Positions 8,353-16,395 are shown, numbered from the stretch's first letter. The stretch is DNA of 64,000 nucleotides from an uncultured Sulfuricurvum sp. (GCA_903844635.1 CAIMUF010000004.1:1-64000), one strand, 5' to 3'. The notes: a model not told the origin generated them from the letters alone. Program-made: numbers and translations.

Positions 8353-8891
8353 TAGAGAAGTTTTTCGATGTCTGAAGCTATCGATTCAGGAGATGTTGAG
8401 GGAGCATAACGCTTGATGACTTTTCCGTTTTGATCGACAAGAAATTTTGTAAAATTCCATTTAATCGCTTCACTTCCTAAAATCCCTTTCGCATTTTGTT
8501 TTAGATGGGTGTACAGTGGATGGGCATTGTTTCCGTTTACATCGATTTTTGCAAACATGGGAAACGTTACACCATAGCTTATACGGCAAAAGTTTTCGAT
8601 CCCTTTTTCATCCAGCGGCTCTTGTCCGGCAAACTGATTGCACGGGAATCCTAATACGGCAAAGCCTTTTGATTGGTAGGATTTATAGAGTTTTTCTAAT
8701 CCTTCGAACTGCGGCGTAAATCCGCATCCGCTTGCAGTGTTGACAATGAGCAAGACTTTGCCCTTGTACGGTGCCAAAGTAGTTTTTTCATGATGAATGG
8801 TGACGACTTCAAAATCGTAAAGTGACTGGGTTGGTGTTGCCATAAGTGTGCTCCATGTAGTGATTAATAAGATAAAACGTTTCAATTTCAT
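8352..8891 (-). CDS. Glutathione peroxidase family protein, exported
   Basis: The 179-residue protein has the family motifs NTASGCGFTPQ (peroxidatic Cys), LGFPCNQFAGQEP (Gln and second Cys) and IKWNFTKFLVD (Trp and Asn of the catalytic tetrad). Such bacterial enzymes usually use thioredoxin rather than glutathione and reduce lipid hydroperoxides. An N-terminal hydrophobic stretch (RFILLITTWSTLMATP) suggests export to the periplasm. It is the first gene of the long minus-strand operon, so peroxide repair appears to be coupled to acyl-chain modification. AAAAGGC precedes the ATG. Confidence 0.9.
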   Translation of the reverse strand: MKLKRFILLITTWSTLMATPTQSLYDFEVVTIHHEKTTLAPYKGKVLLIVNTASGCGFTPQFEGLEKLYKSYQSKGFAVLGFPCNQFAGQEPLDEKGIENFCRISYGVTFPMFAKIDVNGNNAHPLYTHLKQNAKGILGSEAIKWNFTKFLVDQNGKVIKRYAPSTSPESIASDIEKLL

Positions 8892-9321
8892 AAATAAGCC
8901 TTTTTTATTGAATTATTTGCCATTCCGCATAAAAAAGAGGAATGAAATCGGCAGATAACAGTAAATCCCTCCAGTGAAGTTTCATCTTAGTAAACAGCTA
9001 TTTAGTTTATTTACAGGAATGAATTGAAAATTATAAAATGACAAGCAATTTATTAGTACCATTTTTTTGTCGTTTAAACCATTAAAAAAACTGTCGTAAT
9101 CGAAAATACTTAGAGACGTCCTCAGATTAATAGTGACTAATTTATGCAATAAAACTCATAAAATAACATTAAATATTGATCAAAAATGGGAAAATATAGA
9201 TAATAATTCATTCGGATATTTTTTATTGAACAAAAATCTAACATTAAACGGTATATTCGGAGATTTACAAGGGGAAGTGATGTATAATTTTTATTAAAAT
9301 TTAAAGCAAAGTACTCAAATT
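8892..9321. other. 430-bp divergent intergenic region between the lipid operon and pga
   Basis: This AT-rich region separates the minus-strand glutathione peroxidase gene from plus-strand pgaB. I see no credible ORF or RNA gene. It must hold promoters for both directions. For pgaB a TATAAT lies at 9283-9288, about 35 bases before the first ATG, without a good -35. Near the minus-strand start there is a 6-bp inverted repeat CATTCC/GGAATG (8921-8926 and 8939-8944) that could be an operator or hairpin. No pgaA fragment is present. Confidence 0.5.
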
Positions 9322-11379
9322 ATGATTCTATCATCACCCACAAAAAATGACCATAATATGCTTAAACCACTACTAAAATTAATCTTGATAGTGATAGGTG
9401 TTGCAAGCAGTTATGTACTGGCAAATGACCTGCCTAATGTGTGCAGCCGAGATCAAAAACCCAATGAGTTTACGATCCTGAGCTATCATGAAATAGCCGA
9501 TAAAAGTAAAACATTGGATTCAACCTATGCGGTTACACCTTCAAATTTTGATCACCAGATGCATTGGTTGATGGATAACGGGTATCACTTTATTGGCATC
9601 AATGATATTTTAAAGTACCGTAAAAGCGGAAAAAAATTGCCGGCTAAATCAGTTTTGATCACGTTTGATGATGGCTATCAATCCGTATATGCTAATGCCT
9701 ATCCTGTACTCAAAAAATACAAAATTCCCAGCGTCATTGCATTGGTTGGCAGTTGGCTGCTTAAGGAAGATAAGGTCGATTTTAGTGGGGTTATGATTCC
9801 GCGCAGTGAATTTTTAAGCCAAAAAGAGATCAAAGAGATGGTAAGTAGTGGGCTTGTAGAGGTTGCAAGTCATTCGTATGCTGCACATAAAGGTATACAA
9901 GGCAATCCGCAAGGAAGTATGCAGCCAGCGATAAGAACACGACAATGGCTGAGTGAGAAACAAGCTTATGAAGATGAAAAAGCGTATGAGGAACGTATCT
10001 ATAATGATTTAGCGGAAAATAATAGGTTTTTAAAACACTATACCGGACAAAAACCTCGTGTTATGGTGTGGCCGTATGGACATTACAATAGCAAAGTACG
10101 CAAAATTGCAGAGAAGTTAGGGATGCCTATCGGATTAACATTGGATGATGGCAGTAATACTGCCATCACACCGCTGTGGGGACTACGACGTATTTTGGTT
10201 GAGCATAAAATGACACTTCCGGATTTAGAACTCAACATGTGGGTGAGAAATGCTAACTATACGGACGATGCTCGCACCACAAAAGCTGCACATATTGACT
10301 TAGATTACATTTATGATGCAGATCCGGTTCAGCAAGAAAAAAATCTAGGTGATTTACTTGACCGTATCAAGAATTTAGGTGTTAATACGGTTTATTTGCA
10401 GGCTTTTGCTGATCCCGATGCCAACGGTGCAGCTGACTATGTCTATTTTCCCAATCGTAACATACCGATGAGGGCTGATCTGTTTAATCGAGTTTCTTGG
10501 CAAATTTCAACACGCACACAAGTCAAACGTATTTATGCCTGGATGCCGATGATCGCATGGCAATTACCAGAGAATAATCCAGCAGTCAAAGATACGGTTG
10601 TGACATTGCAGGTTGATCCGACTCATCTCAATATGGGGTATCCACGGTTATCTCCTTTTTCACCTAAAGCACGTACAGTGATCAAAGAAATTTACGAAGA
10701 TTTGGCAAAATCAGCTTATATAGACGGAATATTATTCCATGATGATGTTACGTTGTCCGATTATGAAGATGACAGTTCGGCAGCTCATGAACAATATAAA
10801 AAATGGGGATTGTCGCAAGATGTTATTCAAATCAGAGCCGATAAAAAACAGTTTGCGAAGTGGACACAACTGAAAACTGATTATTTAGATGAATTTGCGA
10901 TGCAATTGGCTCAAATTGTACGAAACGAACAACCAGGACTAAAAACCGCACGTAACCTGTATGCACAAGTCGCACTGAACAAGGATGCCCAAGAATGGTA
11001 TGCACAGAGTTTGCACGAATCAATCAAGCACTATGATTACACCGCTATTATGGCTATGCCGTATATGGAACAAGCTGATAATGCACGAGAGTTCTATGAT
11101 AAAATTGTTCATAATGTCAAACAAGAGCAATGCGGGCTTGAACGTACAGTAATGGAATTACAAACGGTTGATTGGAGAAAAGATAACGAGGCGATCTCAT
11201 CTAAAGAGATGAGTGATACAATGGGTCACTTGTATGATTTGGGTGTTCATCATATTGCGTATTATCCCGATAATTTGTTCAAAAACATTCCTGATGCCGA
11301 CAATATGAAACAAAATTTTGGACTTAAAGCATTGCGTATGCATACGTTAATTCCAAGCAGTACAACCTCCGACAAGTAG
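9322..11379 (+). CDS. pgaB: Poly-beta-1,6-N-acetylglucosamine N-deacetylase
   Basis: The 685-residue protein matches PgaB. The N-terminal half is a CE4 polysaccharide deacetylase: YHEIAD near 55, FDDGY at 115-119 (catalytic and metal Asp) and SHSYAAH with metal His at 184 and 189. The C-terminal half (about 315-680) is the glycoside-hydrolase-like domain, with LGVNTVYLQAFADPDANG and GILFHDDVTLSDYE. It partially deacetylates PNAG in the periplasm before export. The signal peptide fits the second Met better (codon 13, 9358; MLKPLLKLILIVIG); neither start has a clear SD. There is no lipobox Cys, unlike E. coli PgaB, so it may be soluble or anchored by an uncleaved signal. Confidence 0.93.
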   Translation: MILSSPTKNDHNMLKPLLKLILIVIGVASSYVLANDLPNVCSRDQKPNEFTILSYHEIADKSKTLDSTYAVTPSNFDHQMHWLMDNGYHFIGINDILKYRKSGKKLPAKSVLITFDDGYQSVYANAYPVLKKYKIPSVIALVGSWLLKEDKVDFSGVMIPRSEFLSQKEIKEMVSSGLVEVASHSYAAHKGIQGNPQGSMQPAIRTRQWLSEKQAYEDEKAYEERIYNDLAENNRFLKHYTGQKPRVMVWPYGHYNSKVRKIAEKLGMPIGLTLDDGSNTAITPLWGLRRILVEHKMTLPDLELNMWVRNANYTDDARTTKAAHIDLDYIYDADPVQQEKNLGDLLDRIKNLGVNTVYLQAFADPDANGAADYVYFPNRNIPMRADLFNRVSWQISTRTQVKRIYAWMPMIAWQLPENNPAVKDTVVTLQVDPTHLNMGYPRLSPFSPKARTVIKEIYEDLAKSAYIDGILFHDDVTLSDYEDDSSAAHEQYKKWGLSQDVIQIRADKKQFAKWTQLKTDYLDEFAMQLAQIVRNEQPGLKTARNLYAQVALNKDAQEWYAQSLHESIKHYDYTAIMAMPYMEQADNAREFYDKIVHNVKQEQCGLERTVMELQTVDWRKDNEAISSKEMSDTMGHLYDLGVHHIAYYPDNLFKNIPDADNMKQNFGLKALRMHTLIPSSTTSDK

Positions 11380-11388
11380 GAAGAATTT

Positions 11389-12681
11389 ATGACCACTTTT
11401 ATTATATTTTTGCATTTAATATGGCACGTATTGTTAGGCTTTATATTTTATTATCCATTATTCATGTCAAGTTTATGGATCGTTGGGGCAATCTTTTTTT
11501 ATTTTAAAAATGAGAAACCCTATCTTAAATATATTATTCCACCTCTTAGAGATGGTGAAAGTTGGCCCGGAGTCAGTATTTTGATCCCATGTTACAACGA
11601 AGGTCAAAATGCTATCGAAACTATTTCGTATGCTCTTAATGTAAAATATCCAGAATTTGAAGTGATCGCCATTAATGATGGGAGTAAAGATGACACTTTA
11701 GAGATATTGCTGGAGTTGGCAAAAAATAATCCAAAGTTAAAAGTGGTTAATTTAGCCGAAAATCAGGGTAAAGCTTTGGGCCTCCAAGCAGGTGCACTGG
11801 TAGCAAAATATGAATATTTGATCGGTATCGACGGGGATGCTTTGATTGATGAATATTGTGTTTATTGGATGGTGAAACATTTTATTCGCTATCCAGAAGT
11901 TGCTGCCGTTACAGGAAATCCTCGAATACGCAATCGCACAACGTTGTTGGGTAAAATTCAAGTAGGTGAATTTTCTTCTATTGTCGGTATGATCAAACGA
12001 GCACAGCGTAGTTTTGGACGAATATTTACCGTTTCAGGAGTCATTACAGGATTTAGAAAGGCAGCGGTACATGAAGTAGGCTACTGGAGTCCGGACATGC
12101 TGACTGAAGATATTGATATTACGTGGAAACTGCAAAGTAACGGTTGGGATGTACGCTTTGAGCCTCGTGCTTTGGTGTGGATTTTGATGCCGGAGACGTT
12201 AAGCGGATTATGGAAACAACGCTTGCGTTGGGCTATGGGCGGTGTTCAAGTCATGCTTAAAAACTTCAAGGTTTTATTTATGCCCAGACAAACTCATCTC
12301 TGGGGTTTGATGGTTGAGCTAATGCTCAGTACGGTTTGGGCGTACAGTATGGTATTGGTGTTTTTAGTTTGGATCATTAGTTTGTTTGTGCCGGTCACGT
12401 ATTTAATGCCTCAACAATCCCCAATTTTACCAGATCAAACCAGCGTGATTCTAATCGGTGCATGTTTGGTACAGTTCGGTGTGAGTAAATGGTTGGACGG
12501 TCATTATGATAAAGGTTTGGGGAAAAATTATTTTTGGATGATTTGGTATCCATTTGCCTATTGGCTCCTTAATTTGTTTACTGCGGTAACGGCTCTTCCA
12601 AAAGTGTTGTTTGGTAAAAAAGGTCGAGCTCGTTGGGTTAGTCCTGACCGTGGTGCACATCAACAGGTCAAAAAAGGTTAA
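11389..12681 (+). CDS. pgaC: Poly-beta-1,6-N-acetylglucosamine synthase (GT2)
   Basis: A 430-residue processive family 2 glycosyltransferase in the inner membrane. Two N-terminal TM segments precede the catalytic domain with ILIPCYNEG, AINDGSKDDT, IGIDGDALID (DxD-like), TEDIDITWKL (TED catalytic base) and QRLRWAMGG (QxxRW). TM segments follow at about 305-345 and 385-415. It polymerises UDP-GlcNAc to PNAG. It starts 9 bases after pgaB with AGGAAG upstream and is followed within 5 bases by pgaD. Cyclic-di-GMP control is known for PgaCD in E. coli; nothing in the sequence proves it here. Confidence 0.94.
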   Translation: MTTFIIFLHLIWHVLLGFIFYYPLFMSSLWIVGAIFFYFKNEKPYLKYIIPPLRDGESWPGVSILIPCYNEGQNAIETISYALNVKYPEFEVIAINDGSKDDTLEILLELAKNNPKLKVVNLAENQGKALGLQAGALVAKYEYLIGIDGDALIDEYCVYWMVKHFIRYPEVAAVTGNPRIRNRTTLLGKIQVGEFSSIVGMIKRAQRSFGRIFTVSGVITGFRKAAVHEVGYWSPDMLTEDIDITWKLQSNGWDVRFEPRALVWILMPETLSGLWKQRLRWAMGGVQVMLKNFKVLFMPRQTHLWGLMVELMLSTVWAYSMVLVFLVWIISLFVPVTYLMPQQSPILPDQTSVILIGACLVQFGVSKWLDGHYDKGLGKNYFWMIWYPFAYWLLNLFTAVTALPKVLFGKKGRARWVSPDRGAHQQVKKG

Positions 12682-12685
12682 TAAA

Positions 12686-13129
12686 ATGGAAACATTAATT
12701 ATAAATAAACGCTGTGAGCTGCCTAAAGCAAAACGAATCATTTGGGACATCATAACGGTTTTGCTTTGGCTTGGATTTTTTTATTTATGGAAGCCAGTGT
12801 TTCACGTCTTTTATCGAATTATTACATTGGGTGCACCGGCAGAAGAATTATCCGATTGGATTTTTGGCGAAATTCATAGTGTCACCGTTGAGCATGCTCT
12901 TTATATGCTAATCGGAACACCTATTGTGTTGTTTATTCTCTCAAGGTTGAATCACCATCAAGCTCCAAGCGAGCATTTGATCTATCACTCAACCGATTAT
13001 TCAAATTACTTTAACGTAGACGATGCTCAATTACAGCAGTGTGTAAATAGCCAATTGGTGACAGTTTATTTCGATGACCATGGTCATATCATCCGTTTGG
13101 ATGATCACATTACGGCAAACAACGAATAA
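12686..13129 (+). CDS. pgaD: PgaD-like accessory subunit of PNAG synthase
   Basis: A 147-residue protein directly after pgaC, with two TM segments (about 20-36 and 72-90) and a hydrophilic C-terminal tail. This matches PgaD in size, topology and position; the N-terminal motif KAKRIIWDIITVLLWLGF is typical. PgaD is needed with PgaC for PNAG polymerisation and forms part of the c-di-GMP-responsive complex in E. coli. I placed the start at 12686 (METLIINKRC), not 12611 as in the ORF track, because the upstream part lies within pgaC and GGTTAATAAA precedes this ATG. Confidence 0.85.
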   Translation: METLIINKRCELPKAKRIIWDIITVLLWLGFFYLWKPVFHVFYRIITLGAPAEELSDWIFGEIHSVTVEHALYMLIGTPIVLFILSRLNHHQAPSEHLIYHSTDYSNYFNVDDAQLQQCVNSQLVTVYFDDHGHIIRLDDHITANNE

Positions 13130-13175
13130 ATGTACATAACGACTCACCTATACATCAAAACTAGGAAAAGATACA

Positions 13176-13985
13176 TTGTTTGGTTTTTTTAAAAGTAAGA
13201 GCGAAGAAATAGTAATAGAAGAAGTATTCGAGACTCCCAAAGAATTTACAAATTCTATCGGAATGGAATTTTTGTTCATTGACGGCGGACGATTCAGTAT
13301 GGGTAAGAATCCTAATTACGATGAAGGAGGAGACGTTGAAACTCCTCAGCATCTGGTGGATATAGAGAGCTTTTGGATTTCTAAATATCTAGTGACGCAA
13401 GAAGAATATTACAAACTTACGCGCGTCAATCCGTCCTATTTTAAAAAAGATAAAGTTGAAGAAGAAAGCTCTCGTCGTCATCCCGTAGAACAGGTAAGTT
13501 GGTTCGATGCGAAAGCTTTTGTTGAATTAATGAATCGATACGAAGGTAAAAATCATTCCTATGCCCTGCCTACCGAGGCACAGTGGGAATATTGTGCAAA
13601 AGCGGGAGGAAATACACGCTTTAGTTTCGGAGACTCGGAGGCTTTAATTGATGATTATGCTGTTTATGAGTACAGCTCGAATGGAAGAACGGGTGTCGTA
13701 GATGAGAGATTGGCAAATCGGTTGGGAATATACGGTTTGATGGGGAATGTGTGGGAGTGGTGTGAGGATGATTTTTTTCCGAATTATGTTAATGCCCCTA
13801 CGGATGGATCAGCGTGGTTTGATGGGCTTAATATGGGATCTTTTAAAGTGCGTCGTGGAGGAAGCTATAAAACGAGTTATATGTGTTTAAGAAGTTCGTT
13901 TCGCGGCTATTCTCGTCCTGATTTTGCTTCAAATGAAATTGGATTCCGTCTCGTCATTAATGGAGCTCTAAAGAATACTATCTAA
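13176..13985 (+). CDS. FGE/SUMF1-fold protein (formylglycine-generating-enzyme-like)
   Basis: A 269-residue protein with a full FGE-sulfatase domain: NSIGMEFLFIDGGRFSMG, PVEQVSWFDAKAFV, LPTEAQWEYCAKAGG, GLMGNVWEWCEDDF, VRRGGSY and GFRLVING. There is no signal peptide, so it is predicted cytoplasmic. The region of the copper-binding Cys pair reads SYMCLRSSFRGY, with only one Cys, so authentic formylglycine formation is doubtful; other family members act as scaffolds or in EgtB/PvdO-type chemistry. The start is TTG with AGGAAAAG upstream. It is 46 bases after pgaD and may be co-transcribed, but no link to PNAG is established. Confidence 0.82.
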   Translation: MFGFFKSKSEEIVIEEVFETPKEFTNSIGMEFLFIDGGRFSMGKNPNYDEGGDVETPQHLVDIESFWISKYLVTQEEYYKLTRVNPSYFKKDKVEEESSRRHPVEQVSWFDAKAFVELMNRYEGKNHSYALPTEAQWEYCAKAGGNTRFSFGDSEALIDDYAVYEYSSNGRTGVVDERLANRLGIYGLMGNVWEWCEDDFFPNYVNAPTDGSAWFDGLNMGSFKVRRGGSYKTSYMCLRSSFRGYSRPDFASNEIGFRLVINGALKNTI

Positions 13986-14003
13986 TTCTTAATGGCAGTA
14001 TAT

Positions 14004-14645
14004 TTATAGATTTTGGTCAAATTTTACCTCATTTAGCGGTATCTCTTTTTTTGCCACCATATCAAAAACCGCTTCAATTTTTTGTTGATTTACATTGTTG
14101 TATTGTCCTAGATAACCTGTTTTGACTGTTGCTTCTGCAAAATAGTATTTCTTTCCATTAAATATCAAATATGAAGATGGTTGTTTCAAAGCTACATCGT
14201 TTTGTACATGAACAGCAATAAATGCATGATCATTTGTTGTCAATAATAGACACTCATGTTTTTTTTGTAAGAGTAACGTCGCCAATAGAAATGATTTTTC
14301 ATCACAATCACCTCCATTTTGATTGATTACATCGGATGGATTTCGATTTGCTATACTCTCTTTGTAGGGAATTTTAAGAACATATTGATAGGCACGATCA
14401 ATTTCACAAAGCTCATTATTATTGCAGCTTTTTGTCAACATATCTACTATTGGTTTCATTTCATTATGATCATACACATCATATTTATAAAATCGATCAT
14501 GAATTTTGACCATTCCTTTTCTTTTGCAATATTGCTGATCTGTTTCAGGAAGTACATTAGCTCTGGAATACAGTGCAAATGCAATAATTCCAGCTACAGA
14601 GTATAATCCTATTCGATAAAAGAGTCGTTTATTTATCATGGCCAT
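14004..14645 (-). CDS. Transglutaminase-like cysteine peptidase-fold protein
   Basis: A membrane-anchored or exported protein with one N-terminal hydrophobic segment (IGLYSVAGIIAFALYS). The domain shows a Cys-His-acid arrangement as in transglutaminase-like proteins: NQNGGDCDEKSFLLATLL (Cys), TTNDHAFIAVHV (His) and KKYYFAEAT (acid). Its substrate is unknown. I prefer the ATG at 14645 (213 aa) over 14663 because GAGAGG lies 10 bases upstream, while the upper ATG abuts its own purine run. It is convergent with the FGE-like gene (18 bases apart) and AT-rich, suggesting accessory DNA. Confidence 0.65.
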   Translation of the reverse strand: MAMINKRLFYRIGLYSVAGIIAFALYSRANVLPETDQQYCKRKGMVKIHDRFYKYDVYDHNEMKPIVDMLTKSCNNNELCEIDRAYQYVLKIPYKESIANRNPSDVINQNGGDCDEKSFLLATLLLQKKHECLLLTTNDHAFIAVHVQNDVALKQPSSYLIFNGKKYYFAEATVKTGYLGQYNNVNQQKIEAVFDMVAKKEIPLNEVKFDQNL

Positions 14646-14806
14646 AGTGTGTATACCTCTCATCCTTTATTTAATACTTCTTTCCAGTGTATTGTAGCTT
14701 AATGGTCAGGTCCTCAATCTTTTATCAGACTTTTTCATGTACTAGGCTTGCCGGTTACTTTAAACGGGTATGATTCAGAATAACTTTTAATATGTGGATG
14801 GTGAAA

Positions 14807-15274
14807 ATGAATAAGCTAGTGTATGTAGTTATCGGTATCGCTATTGCAATACAATTTATAAGACCCGATTTTAAAAATCTGCCTGTAGATGATAAGGTTG
14901 CGTTAAATACTGATCCAAAAGTTATGAGCATTCTCAAAACTTCATGTTATGACTGCCATTCGAGTGAAACAAAATATCCTTGGTATCAAAACGTCGCACC
15001 TGTATCATGGATTATGTCGGATCATATTGTACGTGGTCGTAAGGCACTTGATTTTTCAAATTGGGCCAATATAGATCCAAAAGTCAAATTGCTACGACTA
15101 GAGCGGGCAAAACAAGTTGTCAACAATAATATGATGCCAAAACACGATTATCTTATGATGCATAAAAATGCTGTTTTAGATAATTCAGAGAAACAAACGC
15201 TTGTAGAATTTTTTGATTTACAGATAATAGAGCTAGGCGGTACGCCAAACAGATTAAAAGAACTTGATAAATAA
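14807..15274 (+). CDS. Haem-binding domain protein (Haem_bd, CxxCH)
   Basis: A small protein with an N-terminal hydrophobic segment (LVYVVIGIAIAIQFI) and one c-type haem motif, CYDCH, followed by SSETKYPWYQNVAPVSW and later MPKHDY. This pattern fits the Haem_bd family: membrane-anchored periplasmic cytochrome-like proteins with Met or His as a possible distal ligand. The role is probably electron transfer or peroxide/sensor chemistry, unproven. The ATG at 14807 (155 aa) is preferred to 14792 because GGATGGTG precedes it. Confidence 0.83.
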   Translation: MNKLVYVVIGIAIAIQFIRPDFKNLPVDDKVALNTDPKVMSILKTSCYDCHSSETKYPWYQNVAPVSWIMSDHIVRGRKALDFSNWANIDPKVKLLRLERAKQVVNNNMMPKHDYLMMHKNAVLDNSEKQTLVEFFDLQIIELGGTPNRLKELDK

Positions 15275-15457
15275 GGACCTAATATTTGTTTTCATTCCAA
15301 TTTGTAAAAAGGAAACATCTTTTAAGGAATTCAGAGCCACAATTTAACTACAATATCTAACATAATTTAATTTATACATCAAGACGTTTTAGTTCTATTA
15401 TTAAAAGAACCGTTTGGATGTTAAATTATTTCTAATGAGATAATTGGAGGCTTCACA

Positions 15458-15727
15458 ATGAATACTTTAGAATGGTTTACTTATTTAGAATACCTTAACG
15501 GACGAAAAGAAGTTGCCAAGAGATTTGCTAATGGTGAATGGAAAATTGATTTTGATGAGAATACACCAACCTTTATCTGCTCTTCTGATAGGGAATGTAA
15601 ACATTGCCCCAATTGTTCTCATGAGTTTTGTCTGTGTACTATTGAAAGTACCAAGAGAATCAGTCATTTACTGTATCATGAACAAATGTCGATCTATTGT
15701 GCCGAATTTACCGTATTGTGTAGATGA
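15458..15727 (+). CDS. Small cysteine-rich hypothetical protein
   Basis: An 89-residue ORF with a strong ribosome binding site (TTGGAGG 7-8 bases before ATG). It contains eight cysteines; six lie in a cluster, CSSDRECKHCPNCSHEFCLC (residues 41-60), which could bind zinc or another metal. The N-terminal half is hydrophilic with aromatic residues (EWFTYLEYLNGRKEVA). I do not recognise the family. There is no signal peptide, so it is predicted cytoplasmic. It stands alone between the haem-binding gene and a convergent acetyltransferase gene. The strong SD supports it being real. Confidence 0.6.
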   Translation: MNTLEWFTYLEYLNGRKEVAKRFANGEWKIDFDENTPTFICSSDRECKHCPNCSHEFCLCTIESTKRISHLLYHEQMSIYCAEFTVLCR

Positions 15728-15788
15728 ATAAGATTAATTAATAAATTTATTTTTCATTTGAGCATCTTTACTTGCTCCCAAGCTTCTT

Positions 15789-16256
15789 CTATTGATTCAC
15801 TGTAAATGTCTGTCGCGTGACTATTCCCCAATACGGATCATCATAACACTCTTCGCTATACTCTGTCTCGATAAAACACTTGATTGTTTTACGCCAAAAC
15901 GCAGTGGCGTGTTGGGTTCCCTGAATCTGTTTGATTTCCCAACCTCCGGGATAGTTTTTCCAAATCATGTGGGCAAACTCCATTCCGATACCATTTTTTC
16001 GAAAATAGGGAATCACGTAAAATTCACACATCTCGTAGGCTTGAGCCTCTTTACACTCTATTGCAGCGATTCCAGCAGGGGTATTGTCGATCATGAGTAA
16101 AAAGCCTAGTACATTGTCTCCTATATGGGTATCGAGTTCAAACAGACCCGAAGCATTTGGCTTCTTAAGCGTGATAGGTGAGAACTCAGCTTCGTAGCAT
16201 TGTATGAGGTTGTGATAGATATGGGAATTAGTTTTGGTAACAGGAATGATTTTCAT
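15789..16256 (-). CDS. GNAT family N-acetyltransferase
   Basis: A 155-residue protein with GNAT features: a beta-strand AGIAAIECK followed by AYEMCEFYVIPYFRKNGIGM, where the R/K-NGIG loop corresponds to the acetyl-CoA pyrophosphate-binding motif A, and a C-terminal HATAFWRK segment. The acceptor is unknown; single-gene GNATs of this kind often act on small amines or protein N-termini. It is cytoplasmic. It stands alone on the minus strand with its own extended -10 promoter (16285-16290). Confidence 0.82.
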   Translation of the reverse strand: MKIIPVTKTNSHIYHNLIQCYEAEFSPITLKKPNASGLFELDTHIGDNVLGFLLMIDNTPAGIAAIECKEAQAYEMCEFYVIPYFRKNGIGMEFAHMIWKNYPGGWEIKQIQGTQHATAFWRKTIKCFIETEYSEECYDDPYWGIVTRQTFTVNQ

Positions 16257-16284
16257 GGGATTGAATGGTACTTTTTTTGGGTGA

Positions 16285-16290
16285 ATTGTA
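16285..16290 (-). promoter_or_regulatory. Extended -10 promoter for the GNAT gene
   Basis: On the minus strand, TGCTACAAT (TGn plus TACAAT) lies about 30 bases upstream of the GNAT start codon. No clear -35 is visible, which is acceptable for an extended -10 promoter. Confidence 0.4.
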
Positions 16291-16342
16291 GCAGAATTTT
16301 TTGCTTAAAAGTTTTGAATTGGGATTGGATAGTATCCGTTTG

Positions 16343-16370
16343 CATTCCCAACGAGAACGTTGGGAACGAG
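16343..16370. repeat. REP-like palindrome, left copy flanking a membrane-protein gene
   Basis: A perfect 9-bp inverted repeat, TTCCCAACG-AGAA-CGTTGGGAA (16345-16366), is preceded by CA and followed by CG. A related palindrome lies at 16860-16883 on the other side of the gene 16396-16842. Both share CATTCCCA at the left and TGxGAACG at the right, while the inner stem bases differ in a complementary way. That points to a family of dispersed palindromic elements rather than a unique terminator; no T-run follows. Confidence 0.6.
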
Positions 16371-16395
16371 GGAAGTAGCCAATTTCTTTTGTTAA

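Noticed and set aside
12611-12685. N-terminal extension of pgaD
   Set aside because: It lies within the pgaC coding sequence in another frame; the ATG at 12686 follows the pgaC stop and fits PgaD length.
14664-14806. Possible tRNA or small RNA in the gap upstream of the haem-binding gene
   Set aside because: No cloverleaf, no T-loop GTTCRANYC-type sequence and no terminator-like stem with T-run was found.
15275-15457. GTTCT/AGAAC short inverted repeat before the Cys-rich gene
   Set aside because: Only 5 bp with an AT loop; too weak to call a terminator or operator.
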